Positions 9,597 through 19,222 of a stretch of DNA of 64,000 bases are shown piece after piece. Made by a program: the position numbers and the translations under genes. The stretch's first letter is position 1; the number at the start of each line of letters is the position of its first letter. Under the pieces are notes generated by a model. It saw only the letters and a list, made by a program, of their open reading frames with translations. It made no database searches and was not told the origin of the DNA. The DNA is from Saccharibacillus deserti (GTDB lineage: Bacteria; Bacillota; Bacilli; Paenibacillales; Paenibacillaceae), in the NCBI RefSeq assembly GCF_013618475.1, contig NZ_JABJVN010000004.1:331194-395193 (forward strand). Reading direction: 5' to 3'.

Positions 9597-10298
9597 TCAT
9601 TCCTCCTCCGGCAGCCGAGCTGCGAGTACCCGGTCCAGATTCAGCCAGATCCGCTCGCTTTCTTCCGCCTGCTCCCATTCGATAAAATGCGGCCGCATTA
9701 CCGCTCCCCAGTCTTCCGGCGTAGAAGAGGTCTTCAACCTGCCCGCATAAGGCGCCGGTTCAACTGTAGAAGGACGTTCCGCGTAGAAAAACAGCAGATT
9801 CTCATGCAGACCGATGATCCCGTATTTATCGCCGTCGCCCGGCTTTTCTTCCTGGTATTGATAATGGTAAAAAACATAGCTCGCGACCTGATCCGGCTTA
9901 AGCCTTGCGATCCGCCCATACCCTTCGGTCCCGCCGTTTCTTCTCCAATGTTCGCGGCCTGCCGGACGCTGGTAATGAAAAATATCCGCCATCCGCGCAA
10001 ACAAACGGGGTGCCGCTTCTCCCGGCCACGCGGACAGCACCGAAGCCGCTTCGGGAAAAAGAAAGGCCGGTTCAAAACCATGAACCTCCCCGTTCGCGGC
10101 TCCCGGCTCCTTCACGGTCCGGCCTGCAATTTCCGCGTAAATCAGCCAGCTTCCTCCTGCGCCGAATACGTCGACGCGCAGCGCTCCGGCCTGCCTCATC
10201 GCGCTTTCCGTTTCTGCGGCCCGGCCGTTCCTTTCCCGAAAATAAGCCTGCGCCGCCTGGACATCCGGGCTCCAGGCCCGGTACATTCGTCTTTCCAT
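9597..10298 (-). CDS. Tandem L-rhamnose-mutarotase-like (RhaM fold) protein
   Basis: A 233-aa soluble protein that I read as two RhaM-like ferredoxin-fold halves. Half one (about 5-120) starts YRAWSPD, has a WLIYAEI strand and ends in RMADIFHYQ, which resembles the C-terminal M..eIFH pattern of rhamnose mutarotase. Half two (about 128-230) starts RIARLKPDQ, followed by YVFYHYQYQ, a LLFFYAER strand and MRPHFIEWEQ. RhaM normally is a ~104-aa single domain that interconverts L-rhamnose anomers. The gene has a clear GGGGAGG site, follows the AraC-type regulator by 20 bp and abuts the GH2 gene, so it is part of the locus. The sugar handled is an inference; it could instead be a non-catalytic dimer-barrel protein. 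Confidence 0.5.
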   Translation of the reverse strand: MERRMYRAWSPDVQAAQAYFRERNGRAAETESAMRQAGALRVDVFGAGGSWLIYAEIAGRTVKEPGAANGEVHGFEPAFLFPEAASVLSAWPGEAAPRLFARMADIFHYQRPAGREHWRRNGGTEGYGRIARLKPDQVASYVFYHYQYQEEKPGDGDKYGIIGLHENLLFFYAERPSTVEPAPYAGRLKTSSTPEDWGAVMRPHFIEWEQAEESERIWLNLDRVLAARLPEEE

Positions 10299-10317
10299 GA
10301 CACGTTCCTCCCCGGTT

Positions 10318-12591
10318 TTATCCGCCCCGTTTCTGCCGCGTCTGTTCCTCGTGTTCTTTGCGGTACTCGCCGGGCGTCCGGTTTTCCAGCTTCTTGAATA
10401 CCCGGATAAACGACATCGGATACAGATACCCGACTTTCTCCGCGATCCCCTGCACCGATTCGTCGGTCTCGACGAGCAGGCGCTTCGCTTCGTCCATCCG
10501 CAGACGGGTCAGGTAATCGACGAACTTCTCTCCGATCTCTTCCTTGAAGATCCGGCTGATCGTCTTGGTATTGCCGCCGAACGCTTCGCCGATCTGCGTC
10601 AGCGAAAAGTCCGGATCGCCGTAATGTTCCGCCACATAGGCTTTCATCCGGTTCGCCAGATCGTAATGCTCCCGGTTCATCCGGCCTTCGCGCAGCCGTT
10701 CTTCCGCTTCTCGCAGCGAGTCGAACAGCGGACCGCGCAGCTCGCCGATCCATTCGAAACCTTCCGGCGCAGACGGAATCCCCCGCAGCTCGCAGCCGTT
10801 CCAGATCTCCTGCATCGGCGGCGGAAGCTCCTGCATCTCCCGCCCGAACTGGGCCCGCAGCAGACGCAGCAGGCGGACGATATCTTCTTTGGAATAGCCG
10901 CCTGCCGCGATCTGCGCGAAGAACCGCTCGGTCAGCTCTTCCCATTCTCCGCTGCCCAGCCGGAAAGCCAGCGCCGCTTCCCGCACCGTCTGGACCAGCG
11001 CGTCCATGCTTTCGCCCCGGACCGCTTCTTCGCCGGCGCGGCCGAAGACATAGACCCTGGCCGGGCCTTCCGCCAATTTGCGGTCCAGCGCAGCCAGCGC
11101 TTTGCGGTACGAGACCGGAATGCCGGGCAGGTTCTCCGCCGCTCCGCCGAACCCGAACGTCGCCGTGAATTTCACGTTCTGTTTCAGCCAGCCGCCCGCC
11201 TGCTGCGCCATCGCGGCCAGTCTCGCCGGATCGGCCGGACGGTCCGCACCCGGACGGCGGCGATACAGCATGCCCAGCCGGTCCGGCCCGATCCACTCCA
11301 TCCAGAGCGGCTCGCCGCCTTCGTCCGCAATCTCCTGGATGACGCTGCGCAGCATGAACTTGAACAGCGCCAGATCCCGGGCGGAATGCTCCGCCGACAG
11401 CGAAGCGTAGGCGTCGATCTCGGCCACCCCGACCACACAGTCTTCATATTCGCCGCCAGCGCCCACGCTTTCCGTTTCCCGGCTCCACTCTTCCGGCAGC
11501 AGGTCGCGGCTTCCTTCCAGCAGTTCTTTGAACACGTAGGCTCTCCGGTAAGGAAGTCCTTCCGCCTGCTGGCGTTCGTAATCGTTGGCCTGACGGATCA
11601 ATTTCTCCAGCGACCGTTCGATAAAAGCAAACTCGTCGTCATTCTGCTTCGGAGCCAACAAGCCGCGTTCCCGGTGCTGATCCGCAAGCGCCGCGATCCG
11701 GTTCATGACCTGTCCGAGCGGCCGGTAATGCCGGTGGCTGATATACGTCATCGCGGCAATCCCGCCGATCACGGCGGCAAACCCGAGCAGCGCCCACACA
11801 TTGGCGAACACGGACAGGACCGAGAACGCGCCTGCGCTGGCCAGCCGCACTTCCACGGTCCAGCCGGTATAAGGCGACTGCAGCGATATTTTCTCCCGTT
11901 CGCCTTCGTCCGAGCAGCTGGCTTCCGAACCGCCGATCATGCCGCCCGCCGGGTCTTTGATACAGACGTCGGCACTGCTGCGGCCCGTCTCCTGGATCAG
12001 CGACTGGATCGACTCTTTGCGCACATTGATGACGATCAATCCCTGTTCCCCCGAAAAATAAGGCATCTGTTTGCTCAGCGAGACAACAGAACGCTGTTCC
12101 CGGTCACCCGGGAACAGCTTCATCTGCCGCAGTCCGCTCCAGATCGGCGCATTCGGCGGAAGGCTCAGCGACCGCTCGATAAATCCGCGGTCTCCGAACG
12201 CCGGCAGGGTGGAGGAGAAAGACTGCATCAGCACTTTGTCGTCGGCCCTGCGGTACAAATAAACGGAATCGATCATCGGCTGCGGGGACATGAAATCGAG
12301 CAGCGCTTCCGTGACGCCGTAATCGCGGTAGGGAGTCGAGACCGATTCCGCGAAAAAGGCGCTCACCCGATCGTTCAGCAGCACGCCTTTGACGGCCGGC
12401 GTTTCGATCCCTCTCAGCGCCGTGTCGACGACCTGCACGACATTTTGCGCGTAGATCCCGTTTGCCTGAAGCGTCTGCTTGCGCACCGTCTCGCTCAGCG
12501 TCATGAAGAAGACGATCATCAGGCACGATACGACCGCGAACAAGATCGGCAGATACGACAGGATCAGCCGGTACAGCCACTTTTTGTGCAT
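10318..12591 (-). CDS. Membrane-bound AraC-family sensor-regulator (YesN-like)
   Basis: A 757-aa one-component regulator typical of Paenibacillus sugar loci. It has a transmembrane helix at about residues 8-30, an extracytoplasmic sensor (about 35-280, Cache-like by layout), a second helix near 285-305 (LLGFAAVIGGIAAMTYIS), a HAMP-like or linker helix, a degenerate central cytosolic domain and a C-terminal AraC DNA-binding domain with two helix-turn-helix motifs (about 650-745, with FSLTQIGEAFGGNTKTISRI and VQGIAEKVGYLYPMSF). It probably senses an extracellular or surface-bound oligosaccharide and switches on the flanking genes. ATG 12591 has GGGGGAGTG upstream. It lies inside the minus-strand locus between the secreted beta-helix gene and the mutarotase-like gene. 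Confidence 0.85.
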   Translation of the reverse strand: MHKKWLYRLILSYLPILFAVVSCLMIVFFMTLSETVRKQTLQANGIYAQNVVQVVDTALRGIETPAVKGVLLNDRVSAFFAESVSTPYRDYGVTEALLDFMSPQPMIDSVYLYRRADDKVLMQSFSSTLPAFGDRGFIERSLSLPPNAPIWSGLRQMKLFPGDREQRSVVSLSKQMPYFSGEQGLIVINVRKESIQSLIQETGRSSADVCIKDPAGGMIGGSEASCSDEGEREKISLQSPYTGWTVEVRLASAGAFSVLSVFANVWALLGFAAVIGGIAAMTYISHRHYRPLGQVMNRIAALADQHRERGLLAPKQNDDEFAFIERSLEKLIRQANDYERQQAEGLPYRRAYVFKELLEGSRDLLPEEWSRETESVGAGGEYEDCVVGVAEIDAYASLSAEHSARDLALFKFMLRSVIQEIADEGGEPLWMEWIGPDRLGMLYRRRPGADRPADPARLAAMAQQAGGWLKQNVKFTATFGFGGAAENLPGIPVSYRKALAALDRKLAEGPARVYVFGRAGEEAVRGESMDALVQTVREAALAFRLGSGEWEELTERFFAQIAAGGYSKEDIVRLLRLLRAQFGREMQELPPPMQEIWNGCELRGIPSAPEGFEWIGELRGPLFDSLREAEERLREGRMNREHYDLANRMKAYVAEHYGDPDFSLTQIGEAFGGNTKTISRIFKEEIGEKFVDYLTRLRMDEAKRLLVETDESVQGIAEKVGYLYPMSFIRVFKKLENRTPGEYRKEHEEQTRQKRGG

Positions 12592-12649
12592 GCTTCACTC
12601 CCCCTCTTCGTCTGGCGGCCGCAGTGCCCGGCAGATTCGCCGCTTCGCC

Positions 12650-15600
12650 TCAGTCCGACAGTTCGGTTACGCGCTGCCGGGAGATGAAGCCCAGATGCCC
12701 CGCTTCCCCGATCGCGTCTTCCGACGTGTCCAGGTAATTGAACACTTCCTGTCCGTCGGACTTCAAGATGATCCGGACGCCGCCCGCTTCCCGGAACAGA
12801 CCGGTTTCGAGCGTATGTTTTTGCCCCAGCGCCAGCATGGTGTTCGGTACGCCGAAGCCGGCAGGGCCCGGAGTCGTATTGTTTTTATCGAGCGATCCGT
12901 ACAGAATCGTACGCTTGCCGGCGTTGAACCGGTGCAGCTCGATCTTGTCCTTGTTCGTAATCGCGAGATACATCGTGCCGGTATTGTAGTTCTGGGTAAT
13001 ATCCTGGCTGCCCAGCATCATCGCGTACCAGTTGGCCGAATTGGCCGCATCGTCGATTCGCAGATCGAACTTCAGCATTTCATTCTGGAATTTGCGGTCG
13101 GCATACGCCATATATCCGGCCGGAGCCCGAAGTGCAAGCGTACCGTTTTCCAGTTCGCTCAGACCGTTCGCCTGCGTTTTCACATACCAGCCTTCCGGAT
13201 CGCCGATTTCCGCCTGCAGGGAATGAACGTCGGCACTTTGTTCGTTCCAGACCCGGATCGTATAATCGGAAGACAAAGTCCCTCCTCCGGGAAGAGCTGC
13301 CGTCAGCGTAAGGGTGGCGGTACCGACGGCCTGCCCGGTGATTTCGCCGGATGCGCTCACCGTGAAGATCGCCGGATTTGCGCTTGCATAAGACACGGTG
13401 CCGATCTCCTCGCGGTCTCCGAACCGGGTTGTACCGTAAGGCTCGGCCTGCTGCACCTGTCCTTGGCGAATATGGGCGACTCCGCCCGGATGGCCTTCCA
13501 GAGCAATGCCTTCGAGTACATCGTCCACCTGCACCGGCGCCTTCAGAATCCGCAGCACGCTGCCTTCGATAATCAATACTTCGATCTCCGCGGTTCCCTG
13601 CGCTATGCCGGTAACTTCTCCCTGGGCATCGACCGTCGCGACGGCCGGATCGGTACTGCGGTAGAACAGCCCGGCTCCGGCGGCGCTCAGGATCTCGTCC
13701 CTGCTGCCGCGCTTGACCGGAGCAAGAACTTCGCTTGTTCCCGATGCCAGTTCGGCCGCTTCTACGCTCCAGCGTCCGATTTCCCCGTCGTTCAAAGCGC
13801 CGTAAGCGGATTCAAGTCCGGCTTTGTCGGCGATGGCCTGCGCTTCCTGCGGCCAGTTCGCATCCGGTACAACCGTGTTGTTCTCGAACAGGACACCGGT
13901 GCCGTTGTTGGTATACGTGCTCGTCGTCGTGTAATTGTCCACGTACTCCACGTCATGGATCGAAGGCACGTAAGCCATCGCCCAACGGACGGGAGACGTC
14001 CAGGGCGGCGCGTCCTTGAGATCGATCACGTTGCGCTCGAACTTCCAGTAAGCCGATCCTTCGTCGGTATACAGCGCCGCGTTCGCTTCAAGCTGATTGC
14101 GGATATAATTGCCGCGAACCAGATTCTTCTCCGCCGCGGTGCCGCCGGTTGTACCCAGCGTGTAAATGGCGCCTCCGTCGTGCAGACCCATTCCCATTAA
14201 ATCATAGATCAGATTGTTCTCGATTTTCACATTTTGGGTAACCGGATCGAAATCTTTGTTCCAGCCGTATCCGATATGCACACCGCTGTAAGGCAGATTG
14301 TACATCTCGTTGTGGCTGATTTCCATATCCAGCGGATATCCCGCGGATACGGCGGCCGCCGATTTGTAATCGACCCCGATATCGTGAATGACATTGTTGA
14401 GAATATCGTTGTTCTTCATGCTCAGCCGCGTATCTTCCGGATTATATACGTTCCGGTCCGACGAGTTCGGCTGCCCCACGTTCACGGCTCCGCCCGACAA
14501 ATCGTAGAACCGGCTGCCTTCGACCCGGCTGTTCTGCACGCCGTTTTGCATCCGGAGCCCGGTAATGCCGAGCTTGGCGAATGTCGTTCCGGTAAAGTTG
14601 ACCGTGTTTGCCAGCTCCACTTCGACCGCAGCCGGCGCCAGTTGGTCCGGCGTTCCGCTGTACCGCAGATGATTGTTCTGCGCGTCGGAATGGCCGGCGT
14701 CCGTACTCGGACGCATCCAGGTCGAATACATAAAGGCCACGTTCTCGAAATTCAAATTGCGTACGGGATTGTCGGCGGAGCCGCCCGTGATCGCAGCCAG
14801 CTTTTCGAGTCCGGGCGCGATGACTTCGGCGTCGGCAAGGTTCTCCCATTCGCGCGGCATGTAATAGAGATAACCCGCATCCCGGTCGTGATACCATTCG
14901 CCCGGTTCGTCGAGCAGCTCAATCGCGTTCTCGTAATAGACGGGCAGCGTAGCGGACGTCTGGGTACGATTTTTGACATTGGTCCATCCCGGCTCCCGCA
15001 GCGTAATCTGCGCCAGGCCGTTCGCCTGCGTCACCGATTGGACCCGGACGCGGGAATTGGTCCAGACGTCTTCGAATACCAGCTCCAGCTCGTCCGCATC
15101 GCTCCATGAAGCGATTTCCGTATCCCGCGACGTATAGCCGGTCGCGATCTGGTTCGGGCGATTCAGACCGCCCTCGCTGCGTGCCCGCACCGCGCGTACG
15201 CCATCGACGAACAGCTGCCTGGTCTGCAGACCGTTTCCGGCGGGTGCACGGTAAATGCCGCTGCCCGGTACGGTTTCGGCCCAGCCCGTGATCCGGCTTC
15301 CTCCGCTGATGACGGTCTCTTCGCCGCCCGCTCCGCGGTAAATGACAAAGTGCCCGTTCGTGCCGGAATCCTCCGGCGCGAAGTTCAGCGTCTCGTCGAG
15401 TGCAAAAGTACCTGCGCCCAGATTCACCACGATATCGCCGGTCATATTGTCGTTCAGCGCACGGGCCTCCTGCTGCGCGCGTTCGATGGTGGCGAACGGT
15501 GCCGACTGCGTGCCCGTATTCGTATCGCTGCCCTGCGGCGACACGAACAATTCGGCCATGACGGTGCGCGCCGCTACCGTCACCGGCACCGAAGCTTCCG

Positions 15601-17011
15601 CCGTCCCGTTCACCGAAGCGACCGAAAGGGTCGTCTGCCCCGGAGAGACGCCGGTCACTTCGCCGTACCGGTCGACCGTCGCAATCGACTCGTCGGCGGA
15701 GCTCCACTGCAGCTCCGCTTCCGTCGTGTCTTCGGGCTCGATCGTCGCCTGCAGCAGAATGCGCGATCCGGTCGGAATCGGTCCGGGCAGCGGCTGGATC
15801 GTGATGCCGGTCGCCGGAACATCCGCGACGACGACCGTCGTTTCGGCTGCGGGAATCGGTTCGTCGGGCTGCGCCGTGATTACCGTCGTACCCGGCGAGA
15901 CTCCGTGTACGCGCCCTGCGGCGTCAACCGTCGCGATACTCTCGTCGGCCGACGAGTAAACGGCGCTGCGGTCGGTCGCATCGGCAGGCTGGAAATTCAG
16001 AGACGTATCGATATCGCGGCCGGTCGCGACCTCATACTGTGCTTGAGCGAAAGAAGCGCCGGACGCCGCGATGTATCCGTTTACAATAATGTCGTCGAAG
16101 CTGGCGGACCCGGCATTTTCCCTATACACCGACAAGTAAAAGGACTGCATGGGACCTCCGCGGGTCAGCGGTTCCTTCGTCAGCAGACGGCGGCCGTCAA
16201 CGTCGAGATCGAAAGTGCTCCCGGAGCTGTTCATGGTGACCCTTACGTCGTACCAGGTTCCCGCCGCGACCGGCATCAGCTTCGTCCAGCCGTTGACTTC
16301 CTTTTTCTTGTAGCTGATTTCGCCTCCGTAAAGCGCGAATTGAACCATGGACCCTTCCGCTACGCTTGGCGTGGGCAGATAGATGACCGCGTTCGTCGAA
16401 TCGACGCTGAAGCTGTACGCCAGCGTGCTCCGACCGGTCGTGACGGCGGCATTGCGCCGGAAATTATGCCCGGCTGCGACAGGCGCGGCCTGATTGATCT
16501 TCAGCACTTTGCCGCCCCGTTCCGCCGATTCCGCGATGAGCGCCGTTACGCCGGACGGAGGATTTCCGATCGACCAGCCGGCCGGCGGAGCGCCTGCCGT
16601 GCCGGACTCGAAAGTATCCGCCACAACCGAAGCGGAAGAGAGCGAAGTTTGGGCTGCGGTTCCGGGGCCGGCAGCAGGCCCGGGCTCTGCGGGAACTTGG
16701 AAGTCCGGAGTGCCCGACCCGGGAAGTTCCGTATCCGGAGCTTCGGCGGCGGGAAGTTCGGCATTCGGAATTTCGGAATCGGGAGCTTGGGAGCCGGAAG
16801 CTTCGGAATCGGAATTCTCCGGTTCGGGAACTTCGACCGCCCGGTTCCCGCCGGATACCGGTTGTGCCGAATCCGCTTCTTCCCGCACGGACAGTGCCGG
16901 ATTTTCCGCCGCGTCGGCCTGCCTGGTCATCCCTGCCGCCGGCAGCATACCCGCCGTTAAGACGGCTGCCATCATACACGCTTGGATCCGTTTCCCTAAT
17001 TTCTTGTTCAT
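12650..17011 (-). CDS. Secreted parallel beta-helix glycan-active protein with Big_2 domains
   Basis: A 1453-aa exported protein. Residues 1-34 are a signal peptide (MNKKLGKR, then a hydrophobic run, cleavage near AxA). An acidic Pro/Ser/Glu linker spans about 45-120, then a concanavalin-like domain (about 125-315), two bacterial Ig-like (Big_2) domains (about 320-395 and 400-480, each with SSADESIATVD..G.V.GVSPG), a right-handed parallel beta-helix (about 485-1090), two more Big_2-like units and a C-terminal beta-sandwich. The helix entry (ISGGSRITGW, RQLFVDGVRAVRARSEG, ENAIELLDEPGEWYHDRDAGYLYY) resembles GH141-type enzymes, one of which is an alpha-L-fucosidase; a pectate-lyase-like activity is the alternative. 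No SLH or LPXTG anchor is seen. Proposed role: first outside attack on the polysaccharide. Confidence 0.65.
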   Translation of the reverse strand: MNKKLGKRIQACMMAAVLTAGMLPAAGMTRQADAAENPALSVREEADSAQPVSGGNRAVEVPEPENSDSEASGSQAPDSEIPNAELPAAEAPDTELPGSGTPDFQVPAEPGPAAGPGTAAQTSLSSASVVADTFESGTAGAPPAGWSIGNPPSGVTALIAESAERGGKVLKINQAAPVAAGHNFRRNAAVTTGRSTLAYSFSVDSTNAVIYLPTPSVAEGSMVQFALYGGEISYKKKEVNGWTKLMPVAAGTWYDVRVTMNSSGSTFDLDVDGRRLLTKEPLTRGGPMQSFYLSVYRENAGSASFDDIIVNGYIAASGASFAQAQYEVATGRDIDTSLNFQPADATDRSAVYSSADESIATVDAAGRVHGVSPGTTVITAQPDEPIPAAETTVVVADVPATGITIQPLPGPIPTGSRILLQATIEPEDTTEAELQWSSADESIATVDRYGEVTGVSPGQTTLSVASVNGTAEASVPVTVAARTVMAELFVSPQGSDTNTGTQSAPFATIERAQQEARALNDNMTGDIVVNLGAGTFALDETLNFAPEDSGTNGHFVIYRGAGGEETVISGGSRITGWAETVPGSGIYRAPAGNGLQTRQLFVDGVRAVRARSEGGLNRPNQIATGYTSRDTEIASWSDADELELVFEDVWTNSRVRVQSVTQANGLAQITLREPGWTNVKNRTQTSATLPVYYENAIELLDEPGEWYHDRDAGYLYYMPREWENLADAEVIAPGLEKLAAITGGSADNPVRNLNFENVAFMYSTWMRPSTDAGHSDAQNNHLRYSGTPDQLAPAAVEVELANTVNFTGTTFAKLGITGLRMQNGVQNSRVEGSRFYDLSGGAVNVGQPNSSDRNVYNPEDTRLSMKNNDILNNVIHDIGVDYKSAAAVSAGYPLDMEISHNEMYNLPYSGVHIGYGWNKDFDPVTQNVKIENNLIYDLMGMGLHDGGAIYTLGTTGGTAAEKNLVRGNYIRNQLEANAALYTDEGSAYWKFERNVIDLKDAPPWTSPVRWAMAYVPSIHDVEYVDNYTTTSTYTNNGTGVLFENNTVVPDANWPQEAQAIADKAGLESAYGALNDGEIGRWSVEAAELASGTSEVLAPVKRGSRDEILSAAGAGLFYRSTDPAVATVDAQGEVTGIAQGTAEIEVLIIEGSVLRILKAPVQVDDVLEGIALEGHPGGVAHIRQGQVQQAEPYGTTRFGDREEIGTVSYASANPAIFTVSASGEITGQAVGTATLTLTAALPGGGTLSSDYTIRVWNEQSADVHSLQAEIGDPEGWYVKTQANGLSELENGTLALRAPAGYMAYADRKFQNEMLKFDLRIDDAANSANWYAMMLGSQDITQNYNTGTMYLAITNKDKIELHRFNAGKRTILYGSLDKNNTTPGPAGFGVPNTMLALGQKHTLETGLFREAGGVRIILKSDGQEVFNYLDTSEDAIGEAGHLGFISRQRVTELSD

Positions 17012-17200
17012 GTTTCATCTCCTTCCGCGTATTCGCGGGATTGAATAGCACAGTCCAAAGCGAAAACCGCTGTCTTGAAGTCGTCGACTGCGTTTCAGAA
17101 ACCGATCGGAAACGGATCTTCGGCCGAGTCTTGGCTCGGCTCTCCCGGCCGCAGTATATAATCGCGGCCGGCTTTGCTTATCGTGAACCGGGTTCTTGGA

Positions 17201-19183
17201 TCAGTCTTGTTCATGCGGGTCAACCCGCAGCAGAACCTGTTCCCTGCCGCTTTCCAGCAGTCGGATCCGACGGATGCGTTCATGCGGACCGCGCGGCACT
17301 TCGCGATCGTCCAGCACCTCGTCTTCGATCGCGATATTCCCGAGCCGGGCACGCACGGCGTCTTCGCCCGCCGCTTCATCCAGGCACAATACGGCCCAGC
17401 CGGCTTCCAGGCGCGGCGCGACGATCGTCTGCACGGGGCCGCCGGCGCCGTCGTATAGAACCTGGCGCAGCTTCAGGCACCCGTCCGCGCGTTCCGCATG
17501 CAGCACGCCGGGACGGTGCTCCGCAGCATTCCCGCTTTCCTCAGGACTGTCTGTACGGCCGGATCGGATTCCGAGCAGCGGCGCGATCGCGATCGCCGCG
17601 CCCGGATAACGCAGAACCTGCCAGAGCCGGCCGTCGCCGCCGGCAACCTCGACCGGACGGCCTTCAAAACGGTGCACGATCCACTCGTCGGCGATCTCCG
17701 CCGCAGGCTGCCGCACGTTCTCCAGCGTCCGGACCGCAAGCAGCGCGTATTCGCTCTGCGCCGCATACGTACGGACTTGCGGATACGGCCGCTGCCGGAA
17801 CAGCGCCGGCATCAGGTAAGCCGTCTTGTAGCTTTCGGCCGGATGGGTCCGGATCGTATGCCCGTCGTCGACAGACCAGCGGGCATACGAGACCTGTCCG
17901 TCTTCGGCCGCTGCCGACAGCGGAAAGCTCTGCCAGCCGAGGCCCCACGACTCGTGCTGATAGCTGCCCGGGATGGCCGGGAACGCATTCAGGCTGCCGA
18001 GCCGTGTCCGGCGGCCGATCCAGCTGTACGCGTACGTATCGTCGAAGACTTTTTCGCGGCGGATCCGCGGTACGGGAAGCCGTTCGCCTTCCGGCGTACC
18101 TGTGAGCTCTTCCGGTGCGCCGCCGAGGTCTCCGGCTGCGATGCCGCCCGCCGCTGCCGTTCCGGCCCCAGCCCCTGCCGCACTCCCTGTTCCTTGGGCT
18201 TGAAAAGCTCCTTCGAACAGCAGCAGTGCGGGAAAATCGTTGGCCTGAAACGGAAGCTGCGCCGGGCCGTCCGCTCCGCTTGAAGCCTCCTTGTTCTCCG
18301 GCTCGTCCGTGCCCGTTACGCCGGCGATCAGCCAGGCCAGACTCGAACGGCGAACTTCGCCGCCGAAGTTGTAACTGCGAATCGTCGGAACGAATTCGTA
18401 CCCGTCATGGAACAGCAAAATATCGAGCAGCGTTCTCCGATGGCCGTCCAGCCGTTCCGCCAGTTCGGGCCGGCGTTCCTGCAGCAGCGGCAGCGCGATT
18501 TCCAGAGCGTTCAGCATCACGCTTTGATAGACCAGGCTCATATTCTCGCCCCAGCCCCAGCCTCTGCGAGCGGTATAATCCGCCCAACGCTCGAAATACT
18601 GCATCGAGAGTTCCAGACGGGCCTCGTCGCCGAGCAGCGAAGCGATCGCAAGCAGCATCGCTCCGTCGCTCATCGTCTTGTTCGGATAATACAATTCGGG
18701 TTCGCGGCATTCCCGTTCGAACCAGGCCGCCGCATGCCGGAGCATGCCGTCGATCGCGTCCGTATGTTCGGGCGGCACAGCTGCGGGCGCACGCAGCCTC
18801 AGCGATACCAGAGGCATCAAAATGAAGAACGCCGCGTTCGAATCCTGCACGGCGGATTCTTCCGCATACCAGCGGAAAGCTCCGTAATACGAGTCTTCCG
18901 GATCCGTAATTTGCAGCCGCTCCAGCGCACGCAGCGTCTCCAGCCGCTGCGCGGCGGAACGCCCCGAAGAACCGGCGGACGCTCCAAGCGCGTTTTTCGA
19001 TTCCAACAGTGTCTCAAGCGCATAATAGCCGGCCGAATACCGCCCTTCGTGGCAGACAGGCAGATGCGCGATCTGCCGGGTATGGCCGGGCCGGTCATAC
19101 CGGACCAGCCCGTCTTCGATCACGATGCCGGCCGATTCTTCTTCGTAAATCTGCCGCATCGTGCGCAGTGTCCAATCGTTCAA
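17201..19183 (-). CDS. Unrecognised 660-aa protein with toroid-like and beta-sheet halves
   Basis: I do not recognise the family. There is no signal peptide, so it should act in the cytosol. Residues about 1-310 are helix-rich with paired helices and aromatic/acidic loops (YYPNKTMSDGAMLLAIAS, RGWGWGENMSLVYQSVMLN, TIRSYNFGGEVRRSSLAWL), which looks like an (alpha/alpha) toroid. An Ala/Gly-rich low-complexity stretch lies at about 325-370, and residues 375-660 are beta-rich (YAYSWIGRRTRLGSLNAF, QHESWGLGWQSFPLS, DDGHTIRTHP). A toroid followed by a beta-sandwich is the layout of heparinase II/III-type and PL8-type lyases, but no catalytic set can be assigned. It sits between the binding protein and the secreted beta-helix gene, so an intracellular oligosaccharide lyase or hydrolase is the best guess. 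Confidence 0.6.
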   Translation of the reverse strand: MNDWTLRTMRQIYEEESAGIVIEDGLVRYDRPGHTRQIAHLPVCHEGRYSAGYYALETLLESKNALGASAGSSGRSAAQRLETLRALERLQITDPEDSYYGAFRWYAEESAVQDSNAAFFILMPLVSLRLRAPAAVPPEHTDAIDGMLRHAAAWFERECREPELYYPNKTMSDGAMLLAIASLLGDEARLELSMQYFERWADYTARRGWGWGENMSLVYQSVMLNALEIALPLLQERRPELAERLDGHRRTLLDILLFHDGYEFVPTIRSYNFGGEVRRSSLAWLIAGVTGTDEPENKEASSGADGPAQLPFQANDFPALLLFEGAFQAQGTGSAAGAGAGTAAAGGIAAGDLGGAPEELTGTPEGERLPVPRIRREKVFDDTYAYSWIGRRTRLGSLNAFPAIPGSYQHESWGLGWQSFPLSAAAEDGQVSYARWSVDDGHTIRTHPAESYKTAYLMPALFRQRPYPQVRTYAAQSEYALLAVRTLENVRQPAAEIADEWIVHRFEGRPVEVAGGDGRLWQVLRYPGAAIAIAPLLGIRSGRTDSPEESGNAAEHRPGVLHAERADGCLKLRQVLYDGAGGPVQTIVAPRLEAGWAVLCLDEAAGEDAVRARLGNIAIEDEVLDDREVPRGPHERIRRIRLLESGREQVLLRVDPHEQD

Positions 19184-19222
19184 TGTGGAGCCTCCTTTCC
19201 GTTCGGTCGGTTCCGCTTCGTT

